Assembly (NCBI RefSeq): GCF_014694455.1
Contig: NZ_JAAUWT010000004.1
Location: forward strand, 300,516-364,515
From: Vibrio sp. S9_S30
GTDB lineage: Bacteria; Pseudomonadota; Gammaproteobacteria; Enterobacterales; Vibrionaceae
Direction: 5' to 3'
Length of the DNA stretch: 64,000 nucleotides
The translations under genes and the position numbers were made by a program. The notes beneath the pieces are model-generated. The model was not told the origin of the DNA. It saw only the letters and a program-made list of their open reading frames with translations, and made no database searches. Position 1 is the stretch's first letter, and the number at the start of each line of letters is the position of its first letter. Positions 38,800 to 46,607 of the stretch are shown one piece after another.

Positions 38800-39782
38800 G
38801 GTGCCTCTTTGATGACGGCACCCCAAGGGTAACGACCAACCTTGATGGATTTCAGTACCTTAAGGGTAGGAACATCAATGACAGAGACATCGCCGCTGAC
38901 TCCATTTGTCGTGAGCAATTTATCTTCAGCACCATTGAATGCCATATGCCAAACCCGTCTTCCGACCAGAAGATAATCGATGATTTCCAAAGATTGTTGA
39001 TCGACAACGGCGATATGATTTGCAGGACCAAGCGCGACAAAGGCCAGTTTTCCGTCGCTCGACAGTTGTATACCGACAGGTTGAATTTTATGAGAATGGA
39101 TGCCTTTCGGCTTAAAGTTCAAGGTTTTAATAATTTCTCGCGATTGAGTATCAACCACTTTGACCGTGCCGCCTATCTCGGAACTGATCCACAGCCTTTT
39201 GCCATTTTTGGTAAATTCAGCATGCCTTGGGCGTTCATCCACCAACGTATTGTGAACGACTTGATTGGTGTTTGAATCTATCCAGTGCGCCATATTGGAC
39301 GTTTCTGAAGTCACGATCACCATTGAGCCATCTGGGCTTACTGCGACACCTTCGGGTTCTACGCCAACGTCAATTTGGGTAACGACGCTTTTAGAGGGGA
39401 TATCGATGACCGTTAAAAGGGCGTCATCTTCATTGGCGACATACAACGTTTTCCCATTGGGGTGCAACGCAAATTGTTCTGGATCCTCCCCTGAAGGCAG
39501 TTCCCCCACAATTTCTTGTGTGGCGAGATCCAGTATCTGAACGGTATCCGATTCACTGGCGCAGATATAAAGCTGGGTTTTGTCTTTGCTCAGTAAAATT
39601 CCGCGTGGGCGATCACCGACAGAGAGAGTGGTGATTACGTCTAAACTGCCCATATCAATCAAACTGATCGAATCGTCTTTTTCATTGGAAACATAGGCAA
39701 TTTCTGCTGCAAAAGACGCCGCAGTCAACCAAGGTAATGTGCAGAGTAAGCAAAGAGGTAAACGTGTTAAATAGCGATTCAT
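38796..39782 (-). CDS. Periplasmic YVTN beta-propeller protein, PQQ-catabolism associated
   Basis: 328 residues with a signal peptide (MNRYLTRLPLCLLCTLPWLTAASFAAEIAYVSNEKD). The mature part consists of about seven repeats of the YVTN type (for example LYVANEDDALLTVIDI, MVIVTSETSNMAHWID, AFVALGPANHIAVVD, LLTTNGVSGDVSVIDV), forming a propeller. It belongs to the beta-propeller family that accompanies PQQ-dependent alcohol oxidation and its ABC transporter; the molecular role is not known. Confidence 0.88.
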   Translation of the reverse strand: MNRYLTRLPLCLLCTLPWLTAASFAAEIAYVSNEKDDSISLIDMGSLDVITTLSVGDRPRGILLSKDKTQLYICASESDTVQILDLATQEIVGELPSGEDPEQFALHPNGKTLYVANEDDALLTVIDIPSKSVVTQIDVGVEPEGVAVSPDGSMVIVTSETSNMAHWIDSNTNQVVHNTLVDERPRHAEFTKNGKRLWISSEIGGTVKVVDTQSREIIKTLNFKPKGIHSHKIQPVGIQLSSDGKLAFVALGPANHIAVVDQQSLEIIDYLLVGRRVWHMAFNGAEDKLLTTNGVSGDVSVIDVPTLKVLKSIKVGRYPWGAVIKEAP

Positions 39783-39798
39783 TTTCCTATCCTTTCCT

Positions 39799-39900
39799 TT
39801 TGAGTTTTTGACCTTGTGCGTACGTTAACCTTGCGCGTCTGTTAACCTTGCGCGTTTGTTAACCCTGTGCATTCGTTAACCTTGCGCTCTTTTTAACCTT
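39799..39900. repeat. 17-bp tandem repeat, 6 units, starting at the stop of the PQQ-system binding protein
   Basis: On the minus strand each unit begins AAGGTTAA and ends in a variable 9-base part (AAAGAGCGC, CGAATGCAC, CAAACGCGC, CAGACGCGC, CGTACGCAC), at exact 17-base spacing; the sixth is diverged. The first unit includes the gene's last Gly codon and TAA stop (39893-39895). The array fills nearly all the space to the downstream YVTN gene. Confidence 0.88.
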
Positions 39901-41149
39901 TTGAATCAGTTAAATCGCATGTTGAATCCTGCTTGTCGGCACCTAAGGTGTCCATATCATTGGTAGGATGAAGGTATCCTTCAAGTGGAGCCGAGGCGAC
40001 AAGCGCATTTGGGTGAGCCAGCGGAATGGGTTGACGTAGCTGACCATTCCAATATCTGAAGCTGAGTTTTCTGCCTTTGTATGCTCCAAATTCAAATGTG
40101 GAGTTGAGTAGGTGCTTAAGAATAAGGTCAGGTTCCACAGAATTGGTCTGAGTGATGGCAGCATTGAGAGCCCGTACCGCCACCCACGCAGAATAGTCCA
40201 GGGGGTTCATAAATCGATTGGATTGCTCAATAAATCGATGTTGAAGCTGAATAGCGGCCCATTGTTCGATCGCTGGATGCCAATTGTCTGCTCGCAACCC
40301 GTGAGTGCCAACAACGGGTCTTGGAAGCCAAGTGTTGTAAGGTATGTATTGGCCAAATACGTTGTGCATATCCACCACCCAAACGGCGTCGTAGCGTGTG
40401 TATTGCGTGAACTGAGGGATTTCTTTGGCCGTGCTGCGTCTTAAGTCGGCGTCAAAGGTCCATGGCTTATCAGCAACAATCTGTAACCCTAAACGTTGAA
40501 TGCTGGCTCGTGCACTGTCTGCCATCGCCAAATCTTGCTCTGTGGAACCCGTAATCAGCAACACTTTCGTCAGCTTCTTGTACCTTAGCCATTGAGCGAT
40601 GGCGTCGGATAGCATTCGATAGCTTGGCGCGGTGTGTACTACATTGGAGAGACATTGTTGGGTTCGTAATCCTTGATCTGGCGAGTTCACATTCACTATC
40701 AGCGTTGTTTGGGGTAGGGCAGATTGAAGACGTTTCAAGGTTGCGGCATCGCTATCCACCAAATAGAACTTTGTCCCGGATTGATAAAAGGATTCTGCCC
40801 GAGATATAAGCGCATCTTGGTTGGTTTCCATTGCGGAAAGCAGCGAGTATTTATGCCCTAAAAACTTGCCCGCGCCATTGCTGTCTTTCATTGACAGTTC
40901 GGCGCCAGCCAAACCGCTGTTGGGTGGCGTTCTTAAGTATATTGGGGTAGCTGTTTTTGCGTCTTGCTCCAGCTTCAAATACGCGATATTCACGTCCAAG
41001 GCGACGGCATCATACGCACAAACGGACAGAGAAATGCTGATCAAGATTTTCGGCAGCCAACCCCGTATCATTTGATGAGACGCACACATAAAAAAATGTT
41101 GTGTGCGCGTAAAAAAATAAAGCATCCCGCCTCCCATGTCGTTCTTCAT
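39893..41149 (-). CDS. ABC-type substrate-binding protein of the PQQ alcohol-dehydrogenase system
   Basis: Up to 418 residues; the first 25-30 may not be translated, because Met27 starts a better signal peptide (MIRGWLPKILISISLSVCAYDAVA after MCASHQ). The mature protein is of the Leu/Ile/Val-binding type 1 fold: LDVNIAYLKLEQ, VNVNSPDQGLRT, VLLITGSTEQDLAMADSARASI, DAVWVVDMHNVFGQYIPY. This family is found only beside quinoprotein alcohol dehydrogenases. First gene of the minus-strand ABC unit, divergent from the cytochrome gene. Confidence 0.85.
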   Translation of the reverse strand: MKNDMGGGMLYFFTRTQHFFMCASHQMIRGWLPKILISISLSVCAYDAVALDVNIAYLKLEQDAKTATPIYLRTPPNSGLAGAELSMKDSNGAGKFLGHKYSLLSAMETNQDALISRAESFYQSGTKFYLVDSDAATLKRLQSALPQTTLIVNVNSPDQGLRTQQCLSNVVHTAPSYRMLSDAIAQWLRYKKLTKVLLITGSTEQDLAMADSARASIQRLGLQIVADKPWTFDADLRRSTAKEIPQFTQYTRYDAVWVVDMHNVFGQYIPYNTWLPRPVVGTHGLRADNWHPAIEQWAAIQLQHRFIEQSNRFMNPLDYSAWVAVRALNAAITQTNSVEPDLILKHLLNSTFEFGAYKGRKLSFRYWNGQLRQPIPLAHPNALVASAPLEGYLHPTNDMDTLGADKQDSTCDLTDSKG

Positions 41150-41218
41150 TGCTCACCACTCTAATCAACAAAGCTTGGTGTTGACCACGCTGTAACCCAG
41201 TAAAATGGGCGATTTCCT

Positions 41219-41230
41219 CCTAAAGGATGA
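41219..41230 (+). promoter_or_regulatory. Shared motif CCTAAAGGATGA upstream of the cytochrome gene
   Basis: Lies 89 bp upstream of the cytochrome start in the divergent region shared with the binding-protein gene. Close copies stand upstream of exaA (42765) and exaC (44935). Candidate site for the local NarL-type regulator. Confidence 0.5.
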
Positions 41231-41318
41231 CAAAATACGAAGCTTTTGGATGATTTTGTTCAACGCCATGTACCCATACACTGAGGCGAGAAAACAGTGA
41301 AGTGAAGGAGTACGAAAC

Positions 41319-41822
41319 GTGACGAATCTTATATGGAAGCCGCGCAAAACCAGGAAACTACGAAATGTTGCTCTAGCAATGTTAGGTGGCGTTATGATGC
41401 CGGTTGTGGCTTTGGTGCCTAGCTTGAGTTTCTTAAGTGAGCCAGTGTCAGCACACGGAAATGTTACCCCCCAATCAATCGATACCTCGTCTATCCCTCA
41501 GTTAGGAGACGAGTGGAACGACACAAACCCCTATCGAGAATTGCAAGGCAGTGAACGTGCTGAGGTAGAACGAGTTGGTGCCTCTGCCTACAATCAAAAT
41601 TGTGCTCGATGCCATGGATTAGAAGGCATATCAGGCGGCATCGCCCCAGATCTTCGCTCTTTGGAGCCCAATATAGAGGGCGATGAATGGTACGTATACC
41701 GAGTTCAGAATGGCGCAGTAAGAAACGGTGCCGTTTACATGCCAAAAATGACGGAACATCTGAACCAAGAAGCCTTATGGGCGATAAGGACTTGGCTTGA
41801 ATCTGTCGCCCCCGAAAGTTGA
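41319..41822 (+). CDS. Cytochrome c of the quinoprotein alcohol oxidation system
   Basis: 167 residues starting GTG with AAGGAG 8 bases upstream. A signal/anchor segment (about 16-46, VALAMLGGVMMPVVALVPSLSF, ending SEPVSAHG) directs it to the periplasm. One haem site, C95-A-R-C98-H99, with a distal Met in YMPKM. In Pseudomonas the equivalent ExaB (cytochrome c550) takes electrons from ExaA, so the role is the same by context. The next gene begins one base after its stop. Confidence 0.9.
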   Translation: MTNLIWKPRKTRKLRNVALAMLGGVMMPVVALVPSLSFLSEPVSAHGNVTPQSIDTSSIPQLGDEWNDTNPYRELQGSERAEVERVGASAYNQNCARCHGLEGISGGIAPDLRSLEPNIEGDEWYVYRVQNGAVRNGAVYMPKMTEHLNQEALWAIRTWLESVAPES

Positions 41823-41823
41823 T

Positions 41824-42726
41824 ATGAAAGCGGTCGTTTCCCTTTGCTGGTTGGGGGGGCTCTTATGGCTATCCATCATGGTCGCTTCTGCCCGTTCGAT
41901 GGACGATATTGTAGAAAGTGGCTACATCAAAGTCGCTCTCTATCGCGATTTTCCACCGTATTCATTCGTAGAGAATGGAAAGGAAAAAGGCATTGATGTT
42001 GAGCTTGCACGTGCATTTGCGCACGCGCTTGACGTCGAGCTGAGGTTGTTATGGATGACGGCAGATGAAACGGTCGAAGACGACATGCGCAATTACCTAT
42101 GGAAGGGGCTGAACCTCCATACCAATGATGGCACACGAGTAAAAGCCGATGTCATGATGCGCGTCCCGTATGACAGGAAGTGGCAGCTTAAAAGGGATGA
42201 TCTTGGCTTGCCAGCTCATGAACGGGTTTACATGTTTGCTCCTTACCAAACCGAGCGATGGCGTGTGGCGTTTGATGCAACCAAAAATACAGAAATTGAA
42301 ACGGTTGCCATGTTCCAGTACGTCCCTATTGGTGTTGAAATTGATACCGTCCCTCAGGTATATCTCAGCACGGCATTTGGCGGTCGCTTTCGTCAAAACA
42401 CCAAAACCTATACCAGCTTACAGCAAGCGTTTAATGCACTGAATGCTGGAGAGGTGCACGCCGTCATGGGGTTAGGGGGGCAAGTGCAGTGGTTGAAGAG
42501 CCAATCCGGCGAACCCATCAAACTTTCAGATACGCACTTTCCTACCTTAGGCATTCCATATTGGGATATTGGCGTGGCCGTTCAAGCGGATTATCGCCAG
42601 CTCTCCTATGCGTTAGAGGAGGTGGTTATTGCCGCACTGTCAGATGGTCGGATGCAAGCTTGGTGCTTAGCCGTGGCCATTGATTGCCCACTCCCTGAGT
42701 TATACCAAAGTCAGCTGACTGAATAG
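41824..42726 (+). CDS. MoxJ-like periplasmic binding protein, quinoprotein associated
   Basis: 300 residues from ATG 41824 (one base after the cytochrome stop), preferred to the upstream TTG because it gives a normal signal peptide (MKAVVSLCWLGGLLWLSIMVASARS). The mature part has the type-3 solute-binding pattern: GYIKVALYRDFPPYSFVENGKEKGIDVEL (in parts), DVMMRVPYDRKW, AVMGLGGQVQWLK and YWDIGVAVQADY. Such proteins (MoxJ in methylotrophs) help assemble or mature quinoprotein dehydrogenases rather than serving import. Confidence 0.85.
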   Translation: MKAVVSLCWLGGLLWLSIMVASARSMDDIVESGYIKVALYRDFPPYSFVENGKEKGIDVELARAFAHALDVELRLLWMTADETVEDDMRNYLWKGLNLHTNDGTRVKADVMMRVPYDRKWQLKRDDLGLPAHERVYMFAPYQTERWRVAFDATKNTEIETVAMFQYVPIGVEIDTVPQVYLSTAFGGRFRQNTKTYTSLQQAFNALNAGEVHAVMGLGGQVQWLKSQSGEPIKLSDTHFPTLGIPYWDIGVAVQADYRQLSYALEEVVIAALSDGRMQAWCLAVAIDCPLPELYQSQLTE

Positions 42727-42764
42727 CCCTCTCTCTCCGCCCTAGGGTGGAGACTTTCCGTCCA

Positions 42765-42788
42765 ACTAAGGGATGAGAAAACCTCATC
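42765..42788 (+). promoter_or_regulatory. Motif ACTAAGGGATGA and inverted repeat upstream of exaA
   Basis: ACTAAGGGATGA (42765-42776) resembles the motif before the cytochrome gene. Here it also begins a dyad, GGATGAG-AAAAC-CTCATCC (42771-42788 approximately), giving two half-sites. Confidence 0.5.
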
Positions 42789-42862
42789 CAGAGTCCAATG
42801 TCCCCTGTTTTCAAACACGAGCACACTGAAGAAGTTCGATAGGAGTGTGTCTTCTCGAGTGT

Positions 42863-42945
42863 CGTTGACTGCTGGCAGTGTTATTGACTAATAGTCGTGT
42901 CGTTAACTAATAGCCGTGTCGTTGACTGACAGCCGCGTCGTTGAC
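42863..42945. repeat. 19-bp tandem repeat, 4 units and part of a fifth
   Basis: CGTTGACTGCTGGCAGTGT, TATTGACTAATAGTCGTGT, CGTTAACTAATAGCCGTGT, CGTTGACTGACAGCCGCGT and a truncated CGTTGAC unit. It lies between the MoxJ-like gene and exaA, in what should be the exaA leader. Confidence 0.85.
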
Positions 42946-43018
42946 AAATGAAGTCAATGTTCGAGAAGAGACGTGTTCTACATGATCAGCTAAGCAAAGT
43001 AAGCAAAGGAGCAATACG

Positions 43019-44806
43019 ATGTTATCGAAAGGGAAGTGGTGCATTTGGTCGCTTGCTGTAGGTATGTCTGGGTTGATCTCCACGAGCAGTACCGCTCAAG
43101 GAGTGACCGATGCAGATATCCTAAACGATCAGGAAACGCCTGAAGATGTGGTGAGTTATGGGCTAGGGCTACGTGCTCAGCGATTCAGCTCACTCGATAA
43201 AGTCAATAAAGAGACCGTAGAAGAAATCAGACCGGTATGGGCGTTCTCGCTAGGGGGAGAGAAACAACGCGGGCAAGAATCCCAGCCCATGATCAAAGAT
43301 GGAGTGATGTACATCACAGGTTCATATTCGCGGGTGTTTGCCATCGATGCAAGAACGGGTGATGAAATTTGGCAATATGATGCTCGATTGCCGGACGGTA
43401 TTATGCCTTGCTGTGACGTGATCAACCGTGGTGTGGCGTTATACAGCGATTTAGTCATCTTCGGAACACTCGATGCCAAGTTAGTGGCGTTAGACGCGAA
43501 AACAGGGAAAGTACGTTGGAAGAAAACGGTAGAGGATTATCGCGCAGGCTATTCCATTTCGGCAGCCCCTATTGTTGTGAAAGGAAACGTTATTACAGGC
43601 GTATCTGGCGGTGAATTCGGGATCGTAGGAAAAGTAAGAGCATACGATGCAAAAACCGGAGCTATCGTTTGGGAACGTCCTACCGTTGAAGGCAACATGG
43701 GGTATATCTGGAAAGATGGCAAGAAAGTCGAAAATGGCATCTCAGGAGGAGAAGCCGGAAAAACATGGCCCGCCGATCTCTGGAAGTCTGGTGGTGCAGC
43801 GCCATGGTTAGGCGGCACGTACGATCAAGATACCGACTTACTCTTCTTTGGTACGGGTAACCCCGCGCCTTGGAACTCCCACATGAGACCCGGTGATAAT
43901 CTCTACTCTTCATCAAGATTGGCGATTGATCCTGATGATGGAAAGATAGTGTGGCACTTTCAAACCACCCCTCACGATGGTTGGGATTTTGATGGGGTTA
44001 ACGAGCTCATTGCGTTCGATTACCAAAGCAGTGGTAACACAGTAAAAGCTGCCGCGACAGCAGACAGAAACGGATTCTTTTACGTTTTGAATCGCACCAA
44101 TGGTCAGTTCATTCGGGGCTTTCCCTTTGTCGAGAGCATTTCGTGGGCGAAAGGCTTAGACAAAAATGGTCGCCCAATATACGTCGAAGACAACAGACCG
44201 GGTAATCCGCAAGATTCGGCAGACGGAAAACAAGGGAAATCTGTGATGGCAGCTCCTTCCTTCCTTGGCGGTAAAAATTGGATGCCCATGGCGTATAGCC
44301 AAAATACGGGGTTGTTCTATGTGCCTGCGAATGAATGGGCAATGGAGCTCTGGAACGAGCCGACGGCTTACAAAAAAGGGGCCGCTTATTTGGGGGCAGG
44401 CTTTACGGTTAAAGCGCGTCATGAAGAATACATAGGTGTATTGCGGGCAGTGGATCCTAAATCGGGTGACATCGTATGGGAATTCAAAAACTACGCGCCG
44501 CTGTGGGGCGGTGTGCTGACAACGGCGGGTGGGTTGGTCTTTACCGGCAATCCAGAAGGATACTTGATGGCATTTGACGATAAAACAGGTGAACTGTTGT
44601 ACAAGTTCAACACCGGTTCCGGCATTGTTGGTAGCCCTGTGACTTGGGAAATGGATGGCGAACAATACATCTCTATTCTTTCCGGCTGGGGTGGCGCGGT
44701 GCCTTTATGGGGCGGCGATGTGGCCAAGCGAGTGAAAAACTTCAATCAAGGCGGCATGGTATGGACCTTCAAATTGCCTAAATCCATGGAGATTGCCAAA
44801 AAGTAG
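43019..44806 (+). CDS. exaA: PQQ-dependent alcohol dehydrogenase (quinoprotein ethanol dehydrogenase type)
   Basis: 595 residues, with signal peptide (about 1-27) and AAAGGAGC before the ATG. The mature propeller has the tryptophan-docking repeats ([55 protein letters not shown]). Adjacent cysteines C131-C132 (MPCCDV) form the unusual vicinal disulfide over PQQ, and [10 protein letters not shown] near residue 320 holds the catalytic aspartate. No C-terminal cytochrome domain, so it uses the separate cytochrome at 41319. It oxidises primary alcohols in the periplasm; substrate range cannot be told. Methanol versus ethanol type and dependence on calcium or lanthanide are open: the residue two after the catalytic Asp pair is a further D (DFDG), see findings. 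Confidence 0.93.
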   Translation: MLSKGKWCIWSLAVGMSGLISTSSTAQGVTDADILNDQETPEDVVSYGLGLRAQRFSSLDKVNKETVEEIRPVWAFSLGGEKQRGQESQPMIKDGVMYITGSYSRVFAIDARTGDEIWQYDARLPDGIMPCCDVINRGVALYSDLVIFGTLDAKLVALDAKTGKVRWKKTVEDYRAGYSISAAPIVVKGNVITGVSGGEFGIVGKVRAYDAKTGAIVWERPTVEGNMGYIWKDGKKVENGISGGEAGKTWPADLWKSGGAAPWLGGTYDQDTDLLFFGTGNPAPWNSHMRPGDNLYSSSRLAIDPDDGKIVWHFQTTPHDGWDFDGVNELIAFDYQSSGNTVKAAATADRNGFFYVLNRTNGQFIRGFPFVESISWAKGLDKNGRPIYVEDNRPGNPQDSADGKQGKSVMAAPSFLGGKNWMPMAYSQNTGLFYVPANEWAMELWNEPTAYKKGAAYLGAGFTVKARHEEYIGVLRAVDPKSGDIVWEFKNYAPLWGGVLTTAGGLVFTGNPEGYLMAFDDKTGELLYKFNTGSGIVGSPVTWEMDGEQYISILSGWGGAVPLWGGDVAKRVKNFNQGGMVWTFKLPKSMEIAKK

Positions 44807-44851
44807 TGGTGTTTGCCAAAAAATAGTGGTATTTGCCAAAAAAGTAGTGGT
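44791..44851. repeat. 20-bp tandem repeat, 3 units, starting at the exaA stop
   Basis: GATTGCCAAAAAGTAGTGGT, GTTTGCCAAAAAATAGTGGT, ATTTGCCAAAAAAGTAGTGG. The first unit contains the last codons (I-A-K-K) and the TAG stop of exaA; the extra copies lie immediately after it. Confidence 0.88.
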
Positions 44852-44884
44852 GTCTGTTAATCCAATCCCACCTACAACCTTGTG

Positions 44885-44913
44885 CGCGCTGCCTTCTGAG
44901 TAGCGCGTTTTTT
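44885..44913 (+). terminator. Terminator of exaA
   Basis: CGCGCT, 11-base loop, AGCGCG, followed by TTTTTTATTT. Just downstream of the stop-codon repeats. Confidence 0.75.
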
Positions 44914-44930
44914 ATTTCATCAGTCCTACT

Positions 44931-44946
44931 TCATCCCAAAGGATGA
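44931..44946 (+). promoter_or_regulatory. Motif CCCAAAGGATGA upstream of exaC, within a dyad
   Basis: TCATCC-CAAA-GGATGA forms a symmetric site 131 bp upstream of exaC; its right half matches the motif seen before the cytochrome gene and exaA. Confidence 0.5.
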
Positions 44947-45076
44947 TCTTTTGCCAACCAACTGCGGATAGAGCCCAAAGTGGTGTCTTGTGACAATGGC
45001 TCTCTCTGCCAATTGGTGTGCATTCACAATCAAATGCCCCATTGCAGTTCTAACAAAAACCATTAGAGAGGTGCTT

Positions 45077-46585
45077 ATGATTTACTCAAAACCAGGGACG
45101 GAAGGCGCAGTTGTTCATTTCAAACCCCGTTATCAGAATTACATTGGTGGTCAATGGGTTGAGCCAGTGAAAGGTCAGTATTTTACCAATACCTCTCCTT
45201 GTACAGGCGATGTGATTGCAGAAATTCCTCGCTCGGATGCGGCGGATATCGATCTCGCACTGGATGCTGCGCATAAGGCAAAAGATGAGTGGGGTGCCAC
45301 TTCAGCAGCCGAGCGATCTAGCATATTGCTCAAAATTGCGGATCGCATTGAAGCCAACCTCGAAATGCTTGCCGTTGCTGAAACGTGGGAAAACGGGAAA
45401 GCCGTTCGCGAGACTTTAAATGCGGACATCCCACTGAGTGTTGATCACTTCCGCTACTTTGCGGGTTGCATTCGAGCACAAGAGGGCACGGCGGCAGAAA
45501 TCGATTCGACAACCGTGGCATACCACATTCATGAACCGCTTGGTGTTGTTGGGCAAATCATTCCGTGGAATTTCCCATTGTTAATGGCGGCTTGGAAAGT
45601 GGCACCAGCGTTAGCCGCGGGCAACTGCATCGTGTTGAAGCCAGCTGAACAGACCCCGACGACGATCTTGCTATTGATGGAGCTGATTGGGGATTTACTG
45701 CCAGCCGGTGTACTGAATGTTGTTAACGGTATGGGACCAGAGGCGGGGCAAGCATTAGCAACGTCTAAGCGAATAGCCAAAATCGCCTTTACGGGCTCCA
45801 CCGCGATTGGTAATCATGTCCTTCGCTGCGCGGCAGACAACTTGATTCCTTCGACAGTTGAGTTGGGAGGCAAGTCGCCTAATGTGTATTTCGAAGACAT
45901 CATGGATCAAGAAGAAGCCTTTATTGAGAAAGCGGCAGAAGGGGCAGTTTTGGCGTTTTTCAATCAGGGTGAAGTTTGTACCTGCCCTTCAAGGCTGCTT
46001 ATCCAAGAAAGCATTTACGATGCCTTCATGGACCGGATCTTGGCGAAAGCGAAAGCGATCAAGCATGGCAACCCTCTGGATACAGAGACTACAGTAGGGG
46101 CGCAAGCTTCCGGCGAGCAATTTGACAAGATCAAGAAGTATCTTGAAATTGGACGCAACGAAGGAGCGAAAGTGGTGATGGGAGGCGGCACGGAAGATTT
46201 CGGTGGTGGTTACTACATTCAGCCCACCATTTTTAAAGGTGATAACTCGATGCGTGTCTTCCAAGAAGAGATCTTTGGTCCTGTTATTAGCGTTACGACG
46301 TTTAAGGACGAAGCGGAAGCCGTGGCGATTGCCAACGATACCGAATACGGGTTAGGAGCGGGTGTTTGGACGCGTGATGTGAACAGGGCGTACCGAGTTG
46401 GGCGTGCCATTCAGGCGGGTCGAGTCTGGACAAATTGCTACCATTTATACCCAGCTCATGCTGCGTTTGGCGGTTACAAGAAGTCGGGCATCGGGCGTGA
46501 AACCCATAAAATGATGCTTGATCATTATCAGCAAACCAAAAACCTTTTGGTCAGCTATGATGTTAACCCGCTTGGGTTCTTCTAA
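45077..46585 (+). CDS. exaC: NAD-dependent aldehyde dehydrogenase (ExaC type)
   Basis: 502 residues from ATG 45077, which has AGAGAGGTG before it; the longer open frame from 44990 is not supported. Motifs: [31 protein letters not shown], the NAD loop FTGSTAIG, catalytic Glu in VELGGKSPN and the catalytic Cys in [13 protein letters not shown]. It oxidises acetaldehyde or other aldehydes from ExaA in the cytoplasm. Its neighbours suggest this role. C-terminal end overlaps the region in which the NosR-like frame opens. Confidence 0.93.
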   Translation: MIYSKPGTEGAVVHFKPRYQNYIGGQWVEPVKGQYFTNTSPCTGDVIAEIPRSDAADIDLALDAAHKAKDEWGATSAAERSSILLKIADRIEANLEMLAVAETWENGKAVRETLNADIPLSVDHFRYFAGCIRAQEGTAAEIDSTTVAYHIHEPLGVVGQIIPWNFPLLMAAWKVAPALAAGNCIVLKPAEQTPTTILLLMELIGDLLPAGVLNVVNGMGPEAGQALATSKRIAKIAFTGSTAIGNHVLRCAADNLIPSTVELGGKSPNVYFEDIMDQEEAFIEKAAEGAVLAFFNQGEVCTCPSRLLIQESIYDAFMDRILAKAKAIKHGNPLDTETTVGAQASGEQFDKIKKYLEIGRNEGAKVVMGGGTEDFGGGYYIQPTIFKGDNSMRVFQEEIFGPVISVTTFKDEAEAVAIANDTEYGLGAGVWTRDVNRAYRVGRAIQAGRVWTNCYHLYPAHAAFGGYKKSGIGRETHKMMLDHYQQTKNLLVSYDVNPLGFF

Positions 46586-46607
46586 CCATTTGGGCGCGTC
46601 GGATGAA

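Noticed and set aside
46518..46607. Upstream start of the NosR-like gene inside exaC
   Set aside because: The 30 extra residues overlap exaC without a ribosome site and precede the hydrophobic signal/anchor helix, so the start at 46608 is preferred.
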